Under the pieces are notes generated by a model, which saw nothing but the letters and a program-made list of their open reading frames with translations, did no database searches and was not told the origin of the DNA. DNA of 64,000 bases from Moniliophthora roreri (lineage: Eukaryota; Basidiomycota; Agaricomycetes; Agaricales; Marasmiaceae). The translations under genes were made by a program, and so were the position numbers. Positions 24,776 to 35,964 of this stretch are shown here, one piece after another; position 1 is the first letter of the stretch; every line of letters begins with the position of its first letter. The stretch covers positions 1,116,001 to 1,180,000 of the forward strand of contig LATX02000035.1 of NCBI GenBank assembly GCA_001466705.2, written 5' to 3'.

Positions 24776-27700
24776 TTATGTAGAATCCGCAGATTGAGCT
24801 TGGTCCGACTGAGGAGTAGCCACGCCATTCTCACTAACGTCGGCGAAAATATCCAAGAATCCAGAAACACGAGCCTTGTTGGGGGCCTTTTTGGTGACGT
24901 ACTCTCGTAACCCAGCTTTGAGACTAGGTTGCTTGTCGACAAGCTCACGAAGTTGATCCTTTGGAAGTTGCAACAATGCGCCAAAGCTAGCCGGGGCTAT
25001 AACTTTGGCACATCGTATGAAACCCTCCCATAACGGGGGATTTGTCCAGATCTTCTTCGTTATCAGCCGGGAGAGCAGGGTGGTGGACACGAAACCCACA
25101 AGCGATTTGTATGTTGTCACTGCTTGGATAACCTATGTGCCGTCAACACAAGCTCAGCGAGATAAAAGTCAGAGCTTACAGTACGAAGGAACAGAACAGG
25201 CAACGTCGGTTCGTCCACGATTTGTTGCATGACAACCGCGAGTATCTCTGAACGGAACACGTCTGTCATTGAGAAACATATACCGATAGCTGGACCGAAG
25301 TCAGAAAGTGGTACACAATTCTTGAGTCATCACACACCTTCAATCGCACTCTTTAGTCCAATCTCCTTTTCCGAGTCATGCAGTAACACCATAAGTTCCG
25401 CTGGTGTCAACAATTCGCTTTGTCGCACACGTGGCAAGTTCGAGGAAACACTGCCAAACGTTTGGGGAGGTGTGGTTACTACCGAATTGAATACAGAGCG
25501 AACGAGATTCTTGGGCTCGGGTTGACCATTCAGAATAGTGACAATACGAGGCAAGTGGCGTATTATATCCGACTATGATTAATATCAGGGAGTATCGCGA
25601 AATTCAAATAGCATCTGGTCCATACCTTGTCCATCTCAGCGATGACCGGTATGAGGAACCTGGCGTCCAGATCACGCTCACTGATCAACGCTTTGACCAA
25701 AGCCACTAGTTGAGGGCTCGGACGACCATTCTCAGTGAAAATAGTCAAAACACGCAGGGCCAGCGACTCGGCACCAGGCGGACAGTTCCTCATCAAGGTA
25801 AGAAGTTTGCTGTGACTGGAGCCGAGTGATCGAATAAGAGCTGTGATAAGCTCTTGGATGGCTTCTTGCACGGTTTCGTCCATTTGCCCATAAGCAGCGA
25901 AGAGCCTGTTGACTAGATTAGGAGATGCCACAAATAGAACTTATCACTCACTCGTCTAGGAATTCCGGAACTTTGACAGACAACGCAAATAAAAGTTCAA
26001 CGTGCTGTAACACTTGGCTCTTTTTTGCGGGAAGTTCTATCCTTTCTGGCAGATAGGGCGTTTGAATCAAATCATCGGGAGCTTCTGGAGGAAGTTGACC
26101 GTCTTCCACATCCTCGCCTTCTTCCACTTCCTTAGTATCTCTATCCCCTTCTTTCCCATCGACTTCCATTGCACCGGAGTTCCCATTAACCTCCTTCGCC
26201 CCATCGCTGCTTGGAGGGGAACTGGAGGGTTTGAATGCGACGTTCGCAGGGCCGCGCTGGAGTTTCTTCAAAATCTGCAACGCAAAACTTCTGATCATCG
26301 TATCCATAGGTTGGTTATGTGGTACCCATAGTTTCACGGTGTTGATTGCAGCACCCCGAGTTTTCTTTTCCGGGTGCGTTGTGAGCTCAAGAAGGACGTT
26401 CAAAGCCTCAGCGCGGATAGCCGGGCGCTGCGTGACAAAACCTCGCAGAGTGTGGAATCCGATCTGGAGCTTTTCCGGGCTGCATTGCGAAGCTTGAGCT
26501 ATCAACGACAAAAATTTTCGATTTCCCCTCACCTTTCGTGCTCAACGCATAGATCTCTCAAGAGATCTAAGATATCCGGAGGAATCGATGGTATATCCAT
26601 CAAAAACCGTGAAAATGTTCGGTCCTTGCCATCGAGATTTGCCTGATAGGTTGACACAACTTGGTTCAACCACGCCTCGTAATTTGGTCGCTACATCCGT
26701 CAGAATTGGAGATCCTTGGCATAGAGTAACATGCTCACCCAATTCGGATTTCTTGACGTTTGTGTTCTATCATTATACCACTCCTCGTTTAGCCAAAGTG
26801 TTGCCATTTGGACTCTGATGGAAAATGAGTAAGATTGCAACAGGGCATCGGAATAACAGACCTCGAAGAGAAATCTTGCATAATGTAATCACAGACTATC
26901 TGCCTCAGCTGGTCTTGCCTGTCATAGGAGAAATTAGGTGTCTGGCTATTACTTCCACCTTCCCCCAGCTCATCCCTCATCTGTACATCACCGTCATCCC
27001 GCAACTCTGGAGGTGGTTCTGCCACTCGAGTTATCATTCTAACAATCAGTAACATCCACATATCCAATGGCCCTCCGACGTCAGCATCACTTAGCTCCGT
27101 GGTTGCAGACCTGAGTTCCACCGCGTCTTCCCATATTCGTGTGACTGCTTTGGAGACGAGTCCAAGACGATCAGTGTCTGAAAGACTGTCGGGTGAGGGT
27201 AGCTTGAAATTGGAAGGGTCGAGTTTCGATATATCCACAGATTCGTCGTCTGGAGAGGTTTCAGCTTCAGGTTCTGACTGAGGTAGCGACCCTGACAACT
27301 ACAGTTGTCACCTTCATTAGACAGGTTTCATGCAAAGGGACATGAAAACCTACCTCTTCGTTCAATCTATCAGGTTCGTACTCGAGGTCGTCCTGGTCGA
27401 TGTCCATTTGCAACGGATCCACAGGTTCGGCCTTGACAACAGGTGCGGGGACTGGAGGTGGTGTTGTGGAGGTGGAGGCAACGGGAGGCTCCTCGTGGAT
27501 TGCAGGGGCCACGTCTCGAGCTCGAGAGGCTACTGTGGGTGTCGAAGATTCGAGAGGAACTGATGCCGCGACAGGTTGAGGAGACTGAGGCTGATCAAAT
27601 CCCTTGTTTTTCTTGTGAGCCTGAGCAAGTGCTACCAACTCCGTTTCGGTGAAGGCTTCGAGATTTGCAACAATGAGGTCGGTGATAAGGGAAGCAGGGA

Positions 27701-29038
27701 GTGTTGTAAAGTCAAATGAAGACAGGAAGGCTGTATTGGCAGCGGACGAACTAGAAGAGGCAGCCGATGCAGATGCGGGTGCGGCCTCATTCTCCAGCTT
27801 GACTCGCTTGATGTCGGTTCGATCGACTTCCGACGGTGGCCTCTTCAGTCCAGTAGCAATAGCTGCCTTCTTTTTTTTTTCCTCGACTACAACAGACTCC
27901 ATCCGTGCAGCTTGCTGAGATACCGCCTCGCTAATTTGGGATGTAAATGGTGCCGCATGAGGTAGCCGTGAAATATGGATGAGAAGGATCCGGATAGCTT
28001 TTTCGACGCTCTTAACACCCGATGTTGATACACCGCGTTCGATGAGAAGTTGAGGTGACCACTCTTTAAGGGTGGCGATTATAACAGGTACCTGAGCAGG
28101 TCTGAACCTGACGAGGTTGGCCCAACTGTTGATCAAAGCGGACAGGAAATCGGGATTGCTGTGGAGCATGAGTCTATGATTTATAGAAGAAGACTTGATT
28201 GGCGTACTCGACGGTATAGAGCATTGTAATCACGGTCTGCATGTGTCGCGTGCCTTCTTGCTCGAGGTTATTAACGGAAATGAAAGGGTGGTCTGACGGG
28301 CAATTTGAGATGTTGGGGTCGGTCTTATTCTGAAGCTGGATATAGTGTCAGATAGAGCCAATGGACAAGAAGTAAATATGCACACCCTAGGATCAGATCC
28401 TCCTCGCGTTTGGACCAGAATCACTCGTTGCATGAACTTCAACGAGGAGATTTTGACACCGGAAGAAGTTTGAGGTGATTGCACAAAACCAATAATCATA
28501 TCCTTGCATGACGTGAGGGTATTCCAAGGGGCGGCATTCGTTCTATTGATGCACCTGGAGATACTGACTTTAGACTCCCGAGGTTGAACAAGTGCAATGT
28601 AAAACTCACAGCCAGCGAAACAATAACGGGTATACAGTAGTAAAGCATTGCACAACAACCTTTACGATGGCCGGACTTGGATCATACAACAATACGGCAA
28701 GCTGGTCAAGGACCTGAGACGACACTGGATTGTATTTCAGAATGAACTCGCGGTATTAGCATGGTATTCAACTACTGACTCTGCGTTTTCTGGTCCATCG
28801 ACAAAGTAGAACGGCATATTGCAAAGTGCAAAAGGTCGATAACCCATGTTTTGAGTAGAGAATCGGCAGCATTCACGACGTTCGAGAGAAGAGTGCCGAT
28901 GAGGGAGCGAATGGGAGCTGGCTGAATTTCAAGGGATTCACGAAGTGTAGCAAGTAGATCAGCTTCTTCTTTTGAGTTTCTTGGAGCCTGTAATGCCGCC
29001 TGAAGGGTCTGCAGAGGGTCAGCTGGGACGCTCGCCAT
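24776..29038 (-). CDS. PTA1: Symplekin / PTA1, mRNA 3'-end processing scaffold
   Basis: Symplekin is a HEAT-repeat scaffold of the cleavage and polyadenylation factor that binds Ssu72 and links processing to transcription. The ATG at 29038 opens MASVPADPLQTLQAALQAPR. The N-terminal HEAT region includes NSWANLVRFRPAQVPVIIAT. A charged and Pro-rich middle (about 27350-27900) follows, with a Lys run (EEKKKKAA). Further helical repeats precede the symplekin C-terminal domain, with TPYLPERIELPAKKSQ, VELLFALSVKVPEFLDE, YGQMDETVQEAIQEL and LVALVKALISERDLDARFL. The end is QAQSADST, stop at 24776. About ten introns are needed and inner borders are approximate. The N-terminal and C-terminal domain order and the large size match symplekin. 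The start lies 101 bp from the VMA10 start on the other strand. Confidence 0.85.
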
Positions 29039-29139
29039 TGACCTCCACGGCGACGAAGGACCTTGCCAAAACGCGGGAACCTGTGACCTCACCGTTCTGT
29101 CACGCGGAGTTCGAAACAGTATCACTCCTTGACACCGAC
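29039..29139. promoter_or_regulatory. Compact bidirectional promoter of symplekin and VMA10
   Basis: Only 101 bp separate the two divergent start codons, so both 5' UTRs and core promoters must lie here or overlap the genes. No clear TATA box is visible. Confidence 0.5.
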
Positions 29140-29657
29140 ATGGTAAGATTTGCAGGCTCTGCTGGAACAAAACGATCTAATCATCCTTTGTAGTCTCAGC
29201 AATCTCAAGGAATTCAGACTCTACTTGAGGCCGAGAAGGAAGCTGCAAAGATCGTCCAGCAAGCTCGGCAATGTGAGTTCATCAGTCTCTTGCCTCAGGC
29301 CCTGAGGGGTTGACCTACCTGGTACAGACAGGGTCCAAAGACTGAAGGATGCTAGAGCCGAGGCATCAAAGGAGATAGAAGAGTATAAGAAAGCAAAGGA
29401 AGATGAGTTCAAATCGTTCGAGGCATCAGTACGTGCATCATCTCGCATATACCACTCATTTTGCTGAGGAAATCCTATAGCGTGCTGGAACCACCTCTAA
29501 TGCTCAAGCAGCTATTGACAAGGAGACAGAGATCAAGCTTAACTCGATTACCGAGTCTTACAATAAGAACAAGGACGCTGTTGTGAAGAAGTTGCTCGAT
29601 CGTGTCGTTCTGGTGAAGCCAGAACTCCATCGCAATCTGAAGAAAGTCGAAGCGTAG
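29140..29657 (+). CDS. VMA10: V-type H+-ATPase subunit G
   Basis: Subunit G is part of the peripheral stalk of the vacuolar proton pump and pairs with subunit E. Exon 1 ends directly after the ATG at 29140-29142, where a GTAAGA donor begins. The next exon starts SQQSQGIQTLLEAEKEAAKI. The long helix continues VQRLKDARAEASKEIEEYKK and EDEFKSFEAS, and ends NKDAVVKKLLDRVVLVKPEL with a stop at 29655-29657. A length near 118 residues and the N-terminal QGIQTLLEAE box are typical. Two more introns interrupt it. The call is firm. Confidence 0.93.
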
Positions 29658-31419
29658 ATGAACTTCTGTTGGTTATCCCCTGCGCTGCGACCTGTCATGA
29701 TGGACTTCATTCTCTAATTCATTGATCATTCTGTATTCACCCCGCAACTATAGCAGATGTAACTCACCCTGTCAATATCAGGACCATTAATCTCGTCTTC
29801 CTTGGTTGATCCATGTTGTACCTGTTTACTTCAGACGTTTCCTTAGTCAAATAAGAGAAGCATAACGGGTACTCCGCATTCCGGTGAGTTCATCGATTAT
29901 GTCCCGATGCTCGATTTGCAGCTCCTTATGCTGCCGGTGAACACTAGGAGCGCATAATTCTCTGCAACAGGCAGCCTTTTCAATCAAAGTGGTCTCAACT
30001 AGTCATTCTGTACTGCTGCTCGATATGCTGACACGTCGGGCCACCGTCCGAAATACTCCACAGCAAACTTGTATGGGTGTGAGGAGAATCGGTCAATATT
30101 GGCGAGTCACTGTAGATAACTACTTGGTAGACTAAGTCTTCTCACTCAAGGACGCTCATTTTCTGAGGTGTGCTCTCTTGAAATCCTATCAATGCTGTCC
30201 GATTTTGACGTTAGTATTATGGAAGTCTAGTTCCGACGCAGTGAGGTCTTTGCGACTTCTACCCGAATTTCTTTCTTCGACACTTCGGGATGTTGAGCCA
30301 TTTTTACCGGCATTACTCAGCTGTACTCCATCGTATAAAAACGTGGTGGAGGGAACGAAGAAAACAACACACCCGCTTATATCACGTTCAAGATCGCCGC
30401 TTTCACTTTCGCACTCGCTGCTCACGTAGCCACCCACAGATACGTCTCCAGCCCTGAGTCTCGTGCTATTAGTTTCGCTGATTTTTGTTCAGTTGAGGGC
30501 TATCGTGTAGCTTGGTCCCACCAAATCTGCATGCGGTGGAGTCACTAACGAGTTTGCTATCGGTTGCAAATCGGTTGAGTTCACCAGTGACTTGCATCCA
30601 GGCTCATAATCAATCAAAACTGTTCATGATTATCAGACAGGACCGCTCCTGTACGTACGTACGATTTTCTGCTTCGGAGTTCTTGACTGACAATCTGAAA
30701 TCAGGTTGAGTATGGTCTCCGAGAGGGGCGGCGATTACAATGCTGATGAGTGCGCCATTTTCTTCCGTAGAGGTTACAAAGTTGGAATACTTTACATATT
30801 TGGTGCATCCAGAAGAGGCATTCATCCGTGCTTATTCCAGTACGGACAATGTCAACAATGCACGGGTCTTGGCTCCTGGAACCGAGGTCGACTTTGAAGT
30901 TAAGACCTCTTATTCGACGCGCTGGAGTCGCGGACGTCTCTGTGGTAAGTACTCCAGGCGAAGAACCTCCGAGCCCTGTCACATATGTTTGCTACTGCAC
31001 GGCGGGGACGGCCGCCCGCCTTTCTAGGACGTGTACGCCGATAACTCCATCGTTACTCCATCGGTCCCGACGAGTATCCAAGAAGGAAACAAGTACTTTC
31101 AAGGCACATCTAGCTCTTTGTACTCATACCTACATCGTTAAAAAGCGATCACAATTCTAGAAGATATTGGTGAGCAGTGCGCCATACCAGGGGTGCCACT
31201 CGATGTGACATGCAGTTTATCTCATTGAGTGTCGCTGATCAATTGTGTACAGATGGTGGTATGGAAAACAAGTGAAGCAGACTTGCGAGCGCTGCGTGTC
31301 GACTTTACTACTGTGTAGATAAGTAATTCAGAGTACGATCATCGTCCTGTAAGGGGAACCCACGCATTACGTCAGTTCACCTTGTGCGCAATCTCCACGG
31401 TCATCGTCGTCTCACCAGT
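29658..31419. other. Long region with no supported gene
   Basis: About 1.76 kb follow VMA10. Short frames overlap around 30700-31160 on both strands. One + frame contains SAPFSSVEVTKLEYFTYLVH, but no start, stop and splice set gives a convincing protein. The first part is the VMA10 3' UTR. A TATAAAA-like box occurs near 30334. The end should include the promoter of the next + strand gene. Confidence 0.35.
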
Positions 31420-33413
31420 ATGCGGTTCACAATTCTGAAGAAATGGCTTCCTCACCGGCGGACTAAATCTGATTCCTTCATGCACTTCTCGACTGCACCT
31501 GCAACTTCTATCTTCACTCAACCGGCATCTGCAGGCATCGTCCATTCCACAGCCGAAGTTGGCAAGGAAGTTCAACCGAATCTTTGTTCTGTTCTGCCAC
31601 GTCCTCCTATGTTATCTCCTTTGATATTTGCTATATCCTCACTGGAGACACCTTCGAGTCTACCACTCCCCACCGCGTTACCTTGCACTGCATTGCCATT
31701 GCCGTTGTCGCCATTACCAAAAAAAACACCCGCCAACGCTGCAGTCCAACTTGAAACCCTCAGAAAGCGTCTATACACTTTGGAGGAGGAGAAGTACGAA
31801 CTGGAAACCTTTGTCGAGTCCTTACAGACCCGTACTCGATTGGAGCAGGTGCACTTACAAGGGATCAAGTGTAACTCCCAGGCGTCTCGACTCGACATTA
31901 GTATTATCGCCGAGAAAAATCGATTTTACAAAATGGGAAGGGAAACTATAGCGTATGAACGGGTAAATCGGCAACGTGAGGCTTTTGCGGAGGCATTGGT
32001 GGATTTCAGGATCGCCGAACTTGTCGAAACGGGCATGGAGATCGAGATGTTGGAGGAAGTCATTGTCGAAGCGATACGGAAAGCTTCGGAGGACGAGCTT
32101 AGTGTCTGGGCGAGCATTATTTCTGCTGTTGTTGGTCCTCTCGCTCCGGAGAATTATGTTTCTGCCATCAACATGTCTTTGGAGGCAAGGAAGGAACTTC
32201 GTTCGGTACGCAAAATCGCCCGATTTTGGAAGCGTTCGGCCCAACAGCAAGGCAGTCCTACGGATGTTGTTACTCCCTCAGCTTCAACGTTGTCTCAAGT
32301 CAAGGAACCACTAAGTCTGGACAGGCAGAAAGCAATGGAACAACTCCAGTCTCAAAAAAAGGGCGTCTCCAATATCGACAATACACGCACAAGAATGTCG
32401 ACGGCATTACCTTACCTTTTACCATCGTCAGAGTCGAGAACGAATTTACCGCCTCTTGCCAGCCAAACATTCCGGGGAGAGCTCTTTGCGGTCCATCCGC
32501 ACAACAGTCTATTCTCTAGCTCTTCCCCCAAGCACCTCCGACTTGAACCTCAGAGACTTGGGCTCGAAATTACACGCACTATCAGTATGAAAGTACGTTC
32601 CTCTAGTGATTGCGGTATCTATTCTCTTACTCAGAAGCAACAGGAAAGACCATCTGCTTCCGTGAGTTACAAGTCGACACTTTCATAAGTTTCGATATGG
32701 CACTCACTTTAGATCCGACGTAGGTATTGCAACCAATAGAAAATGGAAGACCGTACTCAGGAATAGAACACACCCCCGACAATCCGTCTGTTGAACCTGC
32801 AGCGGAAGCATCCACGGGTCTACAAGTCAGTCTTCTTCAAGCCGAACGAGCACTTCATTCCTTCGAACGCATCTGTAACACGTTCTCCAGTAGCAATTTC
32901 AGTTCGCTCAATGCCACTGGCGAACAAGAAACTGATGTGCTGGAGGCAGCAAGCCAGGACGTCAATGATGTTACTCTCATTAACCCTAGTACTTCGACTA
33001 GTAACACCAACACCAGCTTGGCTGTACAATCTGGTGCCGAGATTGCAGCGGGTGCTGCGGATAAGTTGGACGAGCGGAAGCCCGGGGCCAAGGAGGAGCG
33101 AAACATACTGAAAGCCGACGAAGATGCCACAGTATCAACACCTCCCAAAACTTCGATTCCAATACTACGGTCTTTATCCCGACAATTTTCATTTACCTCA
33201 CCTTCGAACAACTTGTCACCTCCTCACAGATTGTCCGCACGCAAAGTTTCACCAAGACTGCTTTCCCCTTCGCCATCTCGAGGATGTTCTGCCGCACCAG
33301 ACAATTCACCCCTGACATCAAGAGCTAGCCCAACTATGCGTTTCAAACCAGTTGCACCACTTCACATTGTGAAGAAAAACAAGTCCCGTCCCCTCAAACC
33401 TTTCCGCGTATAG
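31420..33413 (+). CDS. Uncharacterised Ser/Pro-rich protein with a central helical region
   Basis: The ATG at 31420 opens MRFTILKKWLPHRRTKSD. A Pro/Leu-rich part (about 31600-31720) is followed by a long alpha-helical, probably coiled-coil segment with LETLRKRLYTLEEEKYELET and VETGMEIEMLEEVIVEAIRK. The helices run to about residue 270. After two introns (donors GTACGT near 32590 and GTGAGT near 32662) the frame continues VLQPIENGRPYSGIEH and ends in a Ser-rich, basic tail with SRPLKPFRV. No enzyme or DNA-binding motif is visible. The layout would fit a cytoskeletal or membrane-remodelling adaptor, but I do not recognise a family. The long open frame and clean splicing make it a likely real gene. 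Confidence 0.68.
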
Positions 33414-33639
33414 CTATTCCTTGCCTTTTCTTTGATTATCGCTTTGTTTGCCAAATGATCATGTCCATTTTTATACACATTCACTACGACAACTTGATAA
33501 AGAGTGTATTCTGACCGGTTTCTTGATCCACTAAGTGGGAGGCGATTGTGAAAATCATATGTAGCATAGCCTATCAGTGTCGGACAACGGACGATGTACA
33601 TAGAAACAAGGAATAGATTCCGAAAAGACTCAAAGATGA

Positions 33640-34447
33640 TCACCGAGCTTTCCTATCCTCAAAGAAGTTCTACAATTATGGTCAGAAACGTTCACTTGGT
33701 AGAGTACGACAAACGTACCTTCAAGTGTCTCAACTGCCACGCACATGTCAGGACCAGAACAACGATTTGAGCCACACTATACCACACAGCCCTAGCATTC
33801 GTCGCTTCACTAAGATCGCGATAGTCGGATTCTCGTTCTCGCTGATACTGCTGCTCCCTCCTAATATCCTCCAACTTCTGGTTGAGGTCCCTGACCTTGG
33901 CTGCAAGCTCAGAGACATGTGAGCGATCATGCTCAAAATCGGCCTTTGTAGTTCCAACAATAATATCGATGTAGAGTCGAATATGTGTAGACGAGAACCA
34001 TGAAGTGTAATTCGTGGAGAGGCAAATGGAATGATCTCCTGCTTCGTGTGATGTGAATGTGAATTTTCCTTCTGAAGGTCCTTTGGTTTTCACGACGTTA
34101 TGTGCAGTCTCGACTTCCTAATCATAAAGAAGTGGTTCTAAATGTTTGCCCAAACGTGTCAAAGTCGAACGCCAACGTACCTCTACTTCCACGTGAATGC
34201 CCAAATTATCGTCCAAAATGTACTGCTGCTGAGCCTCCGACCATTCTAGAGCCTTGTAATGTCCTATATTGTATCATTTGAGTAACTGTAATGATTGTAA
34301 AGAGTGAATCTCACCTTCAACAACAGTGTTCGTTGGCAACTCCTCAATGAAACATCGCTTTTCGTTCGCGTCCAGATAGATATGAAGTGCTCTGGATGCT
34401 AGCCCATAGATCAAAGCAAAGTACAATGACCACAGAGAATGGCGCAT
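33640..34447 (-). CDS. p24 (emp24/gp25L) family cargo receptor
   Basis: p24 proteins cycle between ER and Golgi in COPII and COPI vesicles and select cargo such as GPI-anchored proteins. The ATG at 34447 opens a signal peptide (MRHSLWSLYFALIYGLASRA), with the mature part starting LHIYLDANEKRCF. The GOLD domain has the conserved Cys pair (RCFIEELP and HSICLSTN). A coiled coil follows (VSELAAKVRDLNQKLEDIRR), then one membrane helix (VWYSVAQIVVLVLTCAWQL). The last exon after a GTACGT donor encodes a short cytosolic tail, NFFEDRKAR, with the FF export motif and basic residues for COPI recycling. The tail type suggests the alpha (Erp1/5/6-like) branch. The membrane family call is firm and the subfamily less so. 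Confidence 0.87.
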
Positions 34448-34628
34448 TTCGAAAGAATTTGTGGGTGAAGGATACGAGGATGGACAAAACGTGGCAATCG
34501 GTCTCCAGCGCCTAGCCCTTTGCGTAGCGGGCGTGGCGGTGTCATCCACCACTCAACCACCACTTGTCAAATTCATAGACTAAGGCGTAGGAACTATATA
34601 TTACTACATTCATCAGACTGCTTACTGA

Positions 34629-35095
34629 CTATCTATCATCTTCATATATACAGCACGAGCCGGAAGCTCTTGTGAGTGTTGGTGTATTCCAATCAATATA
34701 ATCGATGGGAACATCACCAAAACTAAATGGTGCATTGAACATATCCTCTGGATAATGTCCTGGAGCATATTGATTGAATTTGTACTCCCTCGAAACTTTG
34801 CCATGCGTGAGTCGCTACGTGAGACGGTACGTGCTTCTTCAGCCTCATAATCAAAATTTTGACCCTCAGCCACAGCGCCGAAATTTCTTTTGGATAGTCG
34901 CGTGAAACGTAACGAGACATTGTCCTGTTTATCAAGTCAGCACACATTATGGCTCACACTAGCTCCATCGACTTACCTGAACAAAGTGAGTGTCCATGCA
35001 GCCATGACTAATGGGGACATATCGGTGGTAAGCGTCAGTGGGAACGACGATGAGATCCCCCCGTTTTGGGGCCAAACAGACCCAATTGTCCTTTG
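34629..35095 (-). CDS. Partly resolved uncharacterised gene (possible cupin-like segment)
   Basis: Two exons can be read. The first contains DNWVCLAPKRGDLIVVPTDA, then YHRYVPISHGCMDTHFVQ, and ends at a GTAAGT donor near 34975. The second begins DNVSLRFTRLSKRNFGAVAE and, after a further short intron, runs EYKFNQYAPGHYPEDMF to a stop at 34629. The GDLIVVP plus YHRY string resembles the second metal-binding part of cupins such as acireductone dioxygenase. However, the first metal motif and the start are not found upstream of 35095, and the later part does not match that family. It could be a gene with unresolved 5' exons, or a fragment. Confidence 0.38.
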
Positions 35096-35964
35096 AGAAT
35101 CATAAGCTTGGGTACTTCTTCGTATTATGGAGGACCTCTCAAGTTGAAGTAGTAGCTCCAGAGATAATATAGTATGTACATGCATTCCGCCTCAAGTGTC
35201 AGTCTATTGAATTTAATGAGTATATGGATACATGCTGTAAAGGAAAACGCACCTCTTTGCCAACGACGACGGAGACCTTCACGTTACCAGCCCGTCGCTA
35301 TTCAGAGTTGGTACGCAATTTCGACATGAACGAGCAATTGCTTGTCATAGCTGTGCATGAATTGACAAGAGTACAAATTTTGTAACGCAAAGATGTGAGA
35401 GTGCTGTCGTCGGCTGTTGAGACCGATGCAATTCTGTTGTGTAATGTTACGTTTCCGGGGGGGGTCGACGCCGAACATGTCGCTGAGGCGGAGGATTCCG
35501 AATTCGATGAAATTTAGAAAGCCATCCTTATGAAGCCGACCCGCTTAAGAATCCGAGTATAGTTGTCGTGTGGAGTGAACAGGATAGGTCCTGTAGTTTG
35601 CCACATTACAATGCTGCGTGGCAGAACCTAGCGAAAAGTAATTGTCAACATAATATCGGACAACAGCTCGGTTTGATCACTTACGAACGATTCATTAACA
35701 GTGTTCCGGCGGACTGTTTTGATTGTAAAAGCCAGGAAGGTCCGGCCTGCTCAATCCGGCTAGATTAACATTGCTTGAATGTTTCGGCTAGCCGGGAAGG
35801 GCTAGAACAGGAAACGTTGGAGTGGATGATAAGGAACGGAAGGACAATCTCCGAGTAAAGTGGTGATACAGAAGGACACCGTGTCCTACTGACGACAGTT
35901 GCTTCCTTTGATCTATTACAAGTATCTTGTACAAAGATGTGAAGATCTAGTGTTAGCTCAACCA
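35096..35964. other. Region with no supported gene
   Basis: This stretch contains the unresolved upstream part of the gene ending at 34629 and the 3' side of the Zn2Cys6 regulator. A + frame at 35568-35768 has no domain. A G-run lies at about 35457-35464. Nothing else is visible. Confidence 0.35.

Noticed and set aside
30478..31160. Overlapping + strand frames after VMA10, possible gene
   Set aside because: No start, stop and intron set gives one continuous protein; composition differs between pieces.
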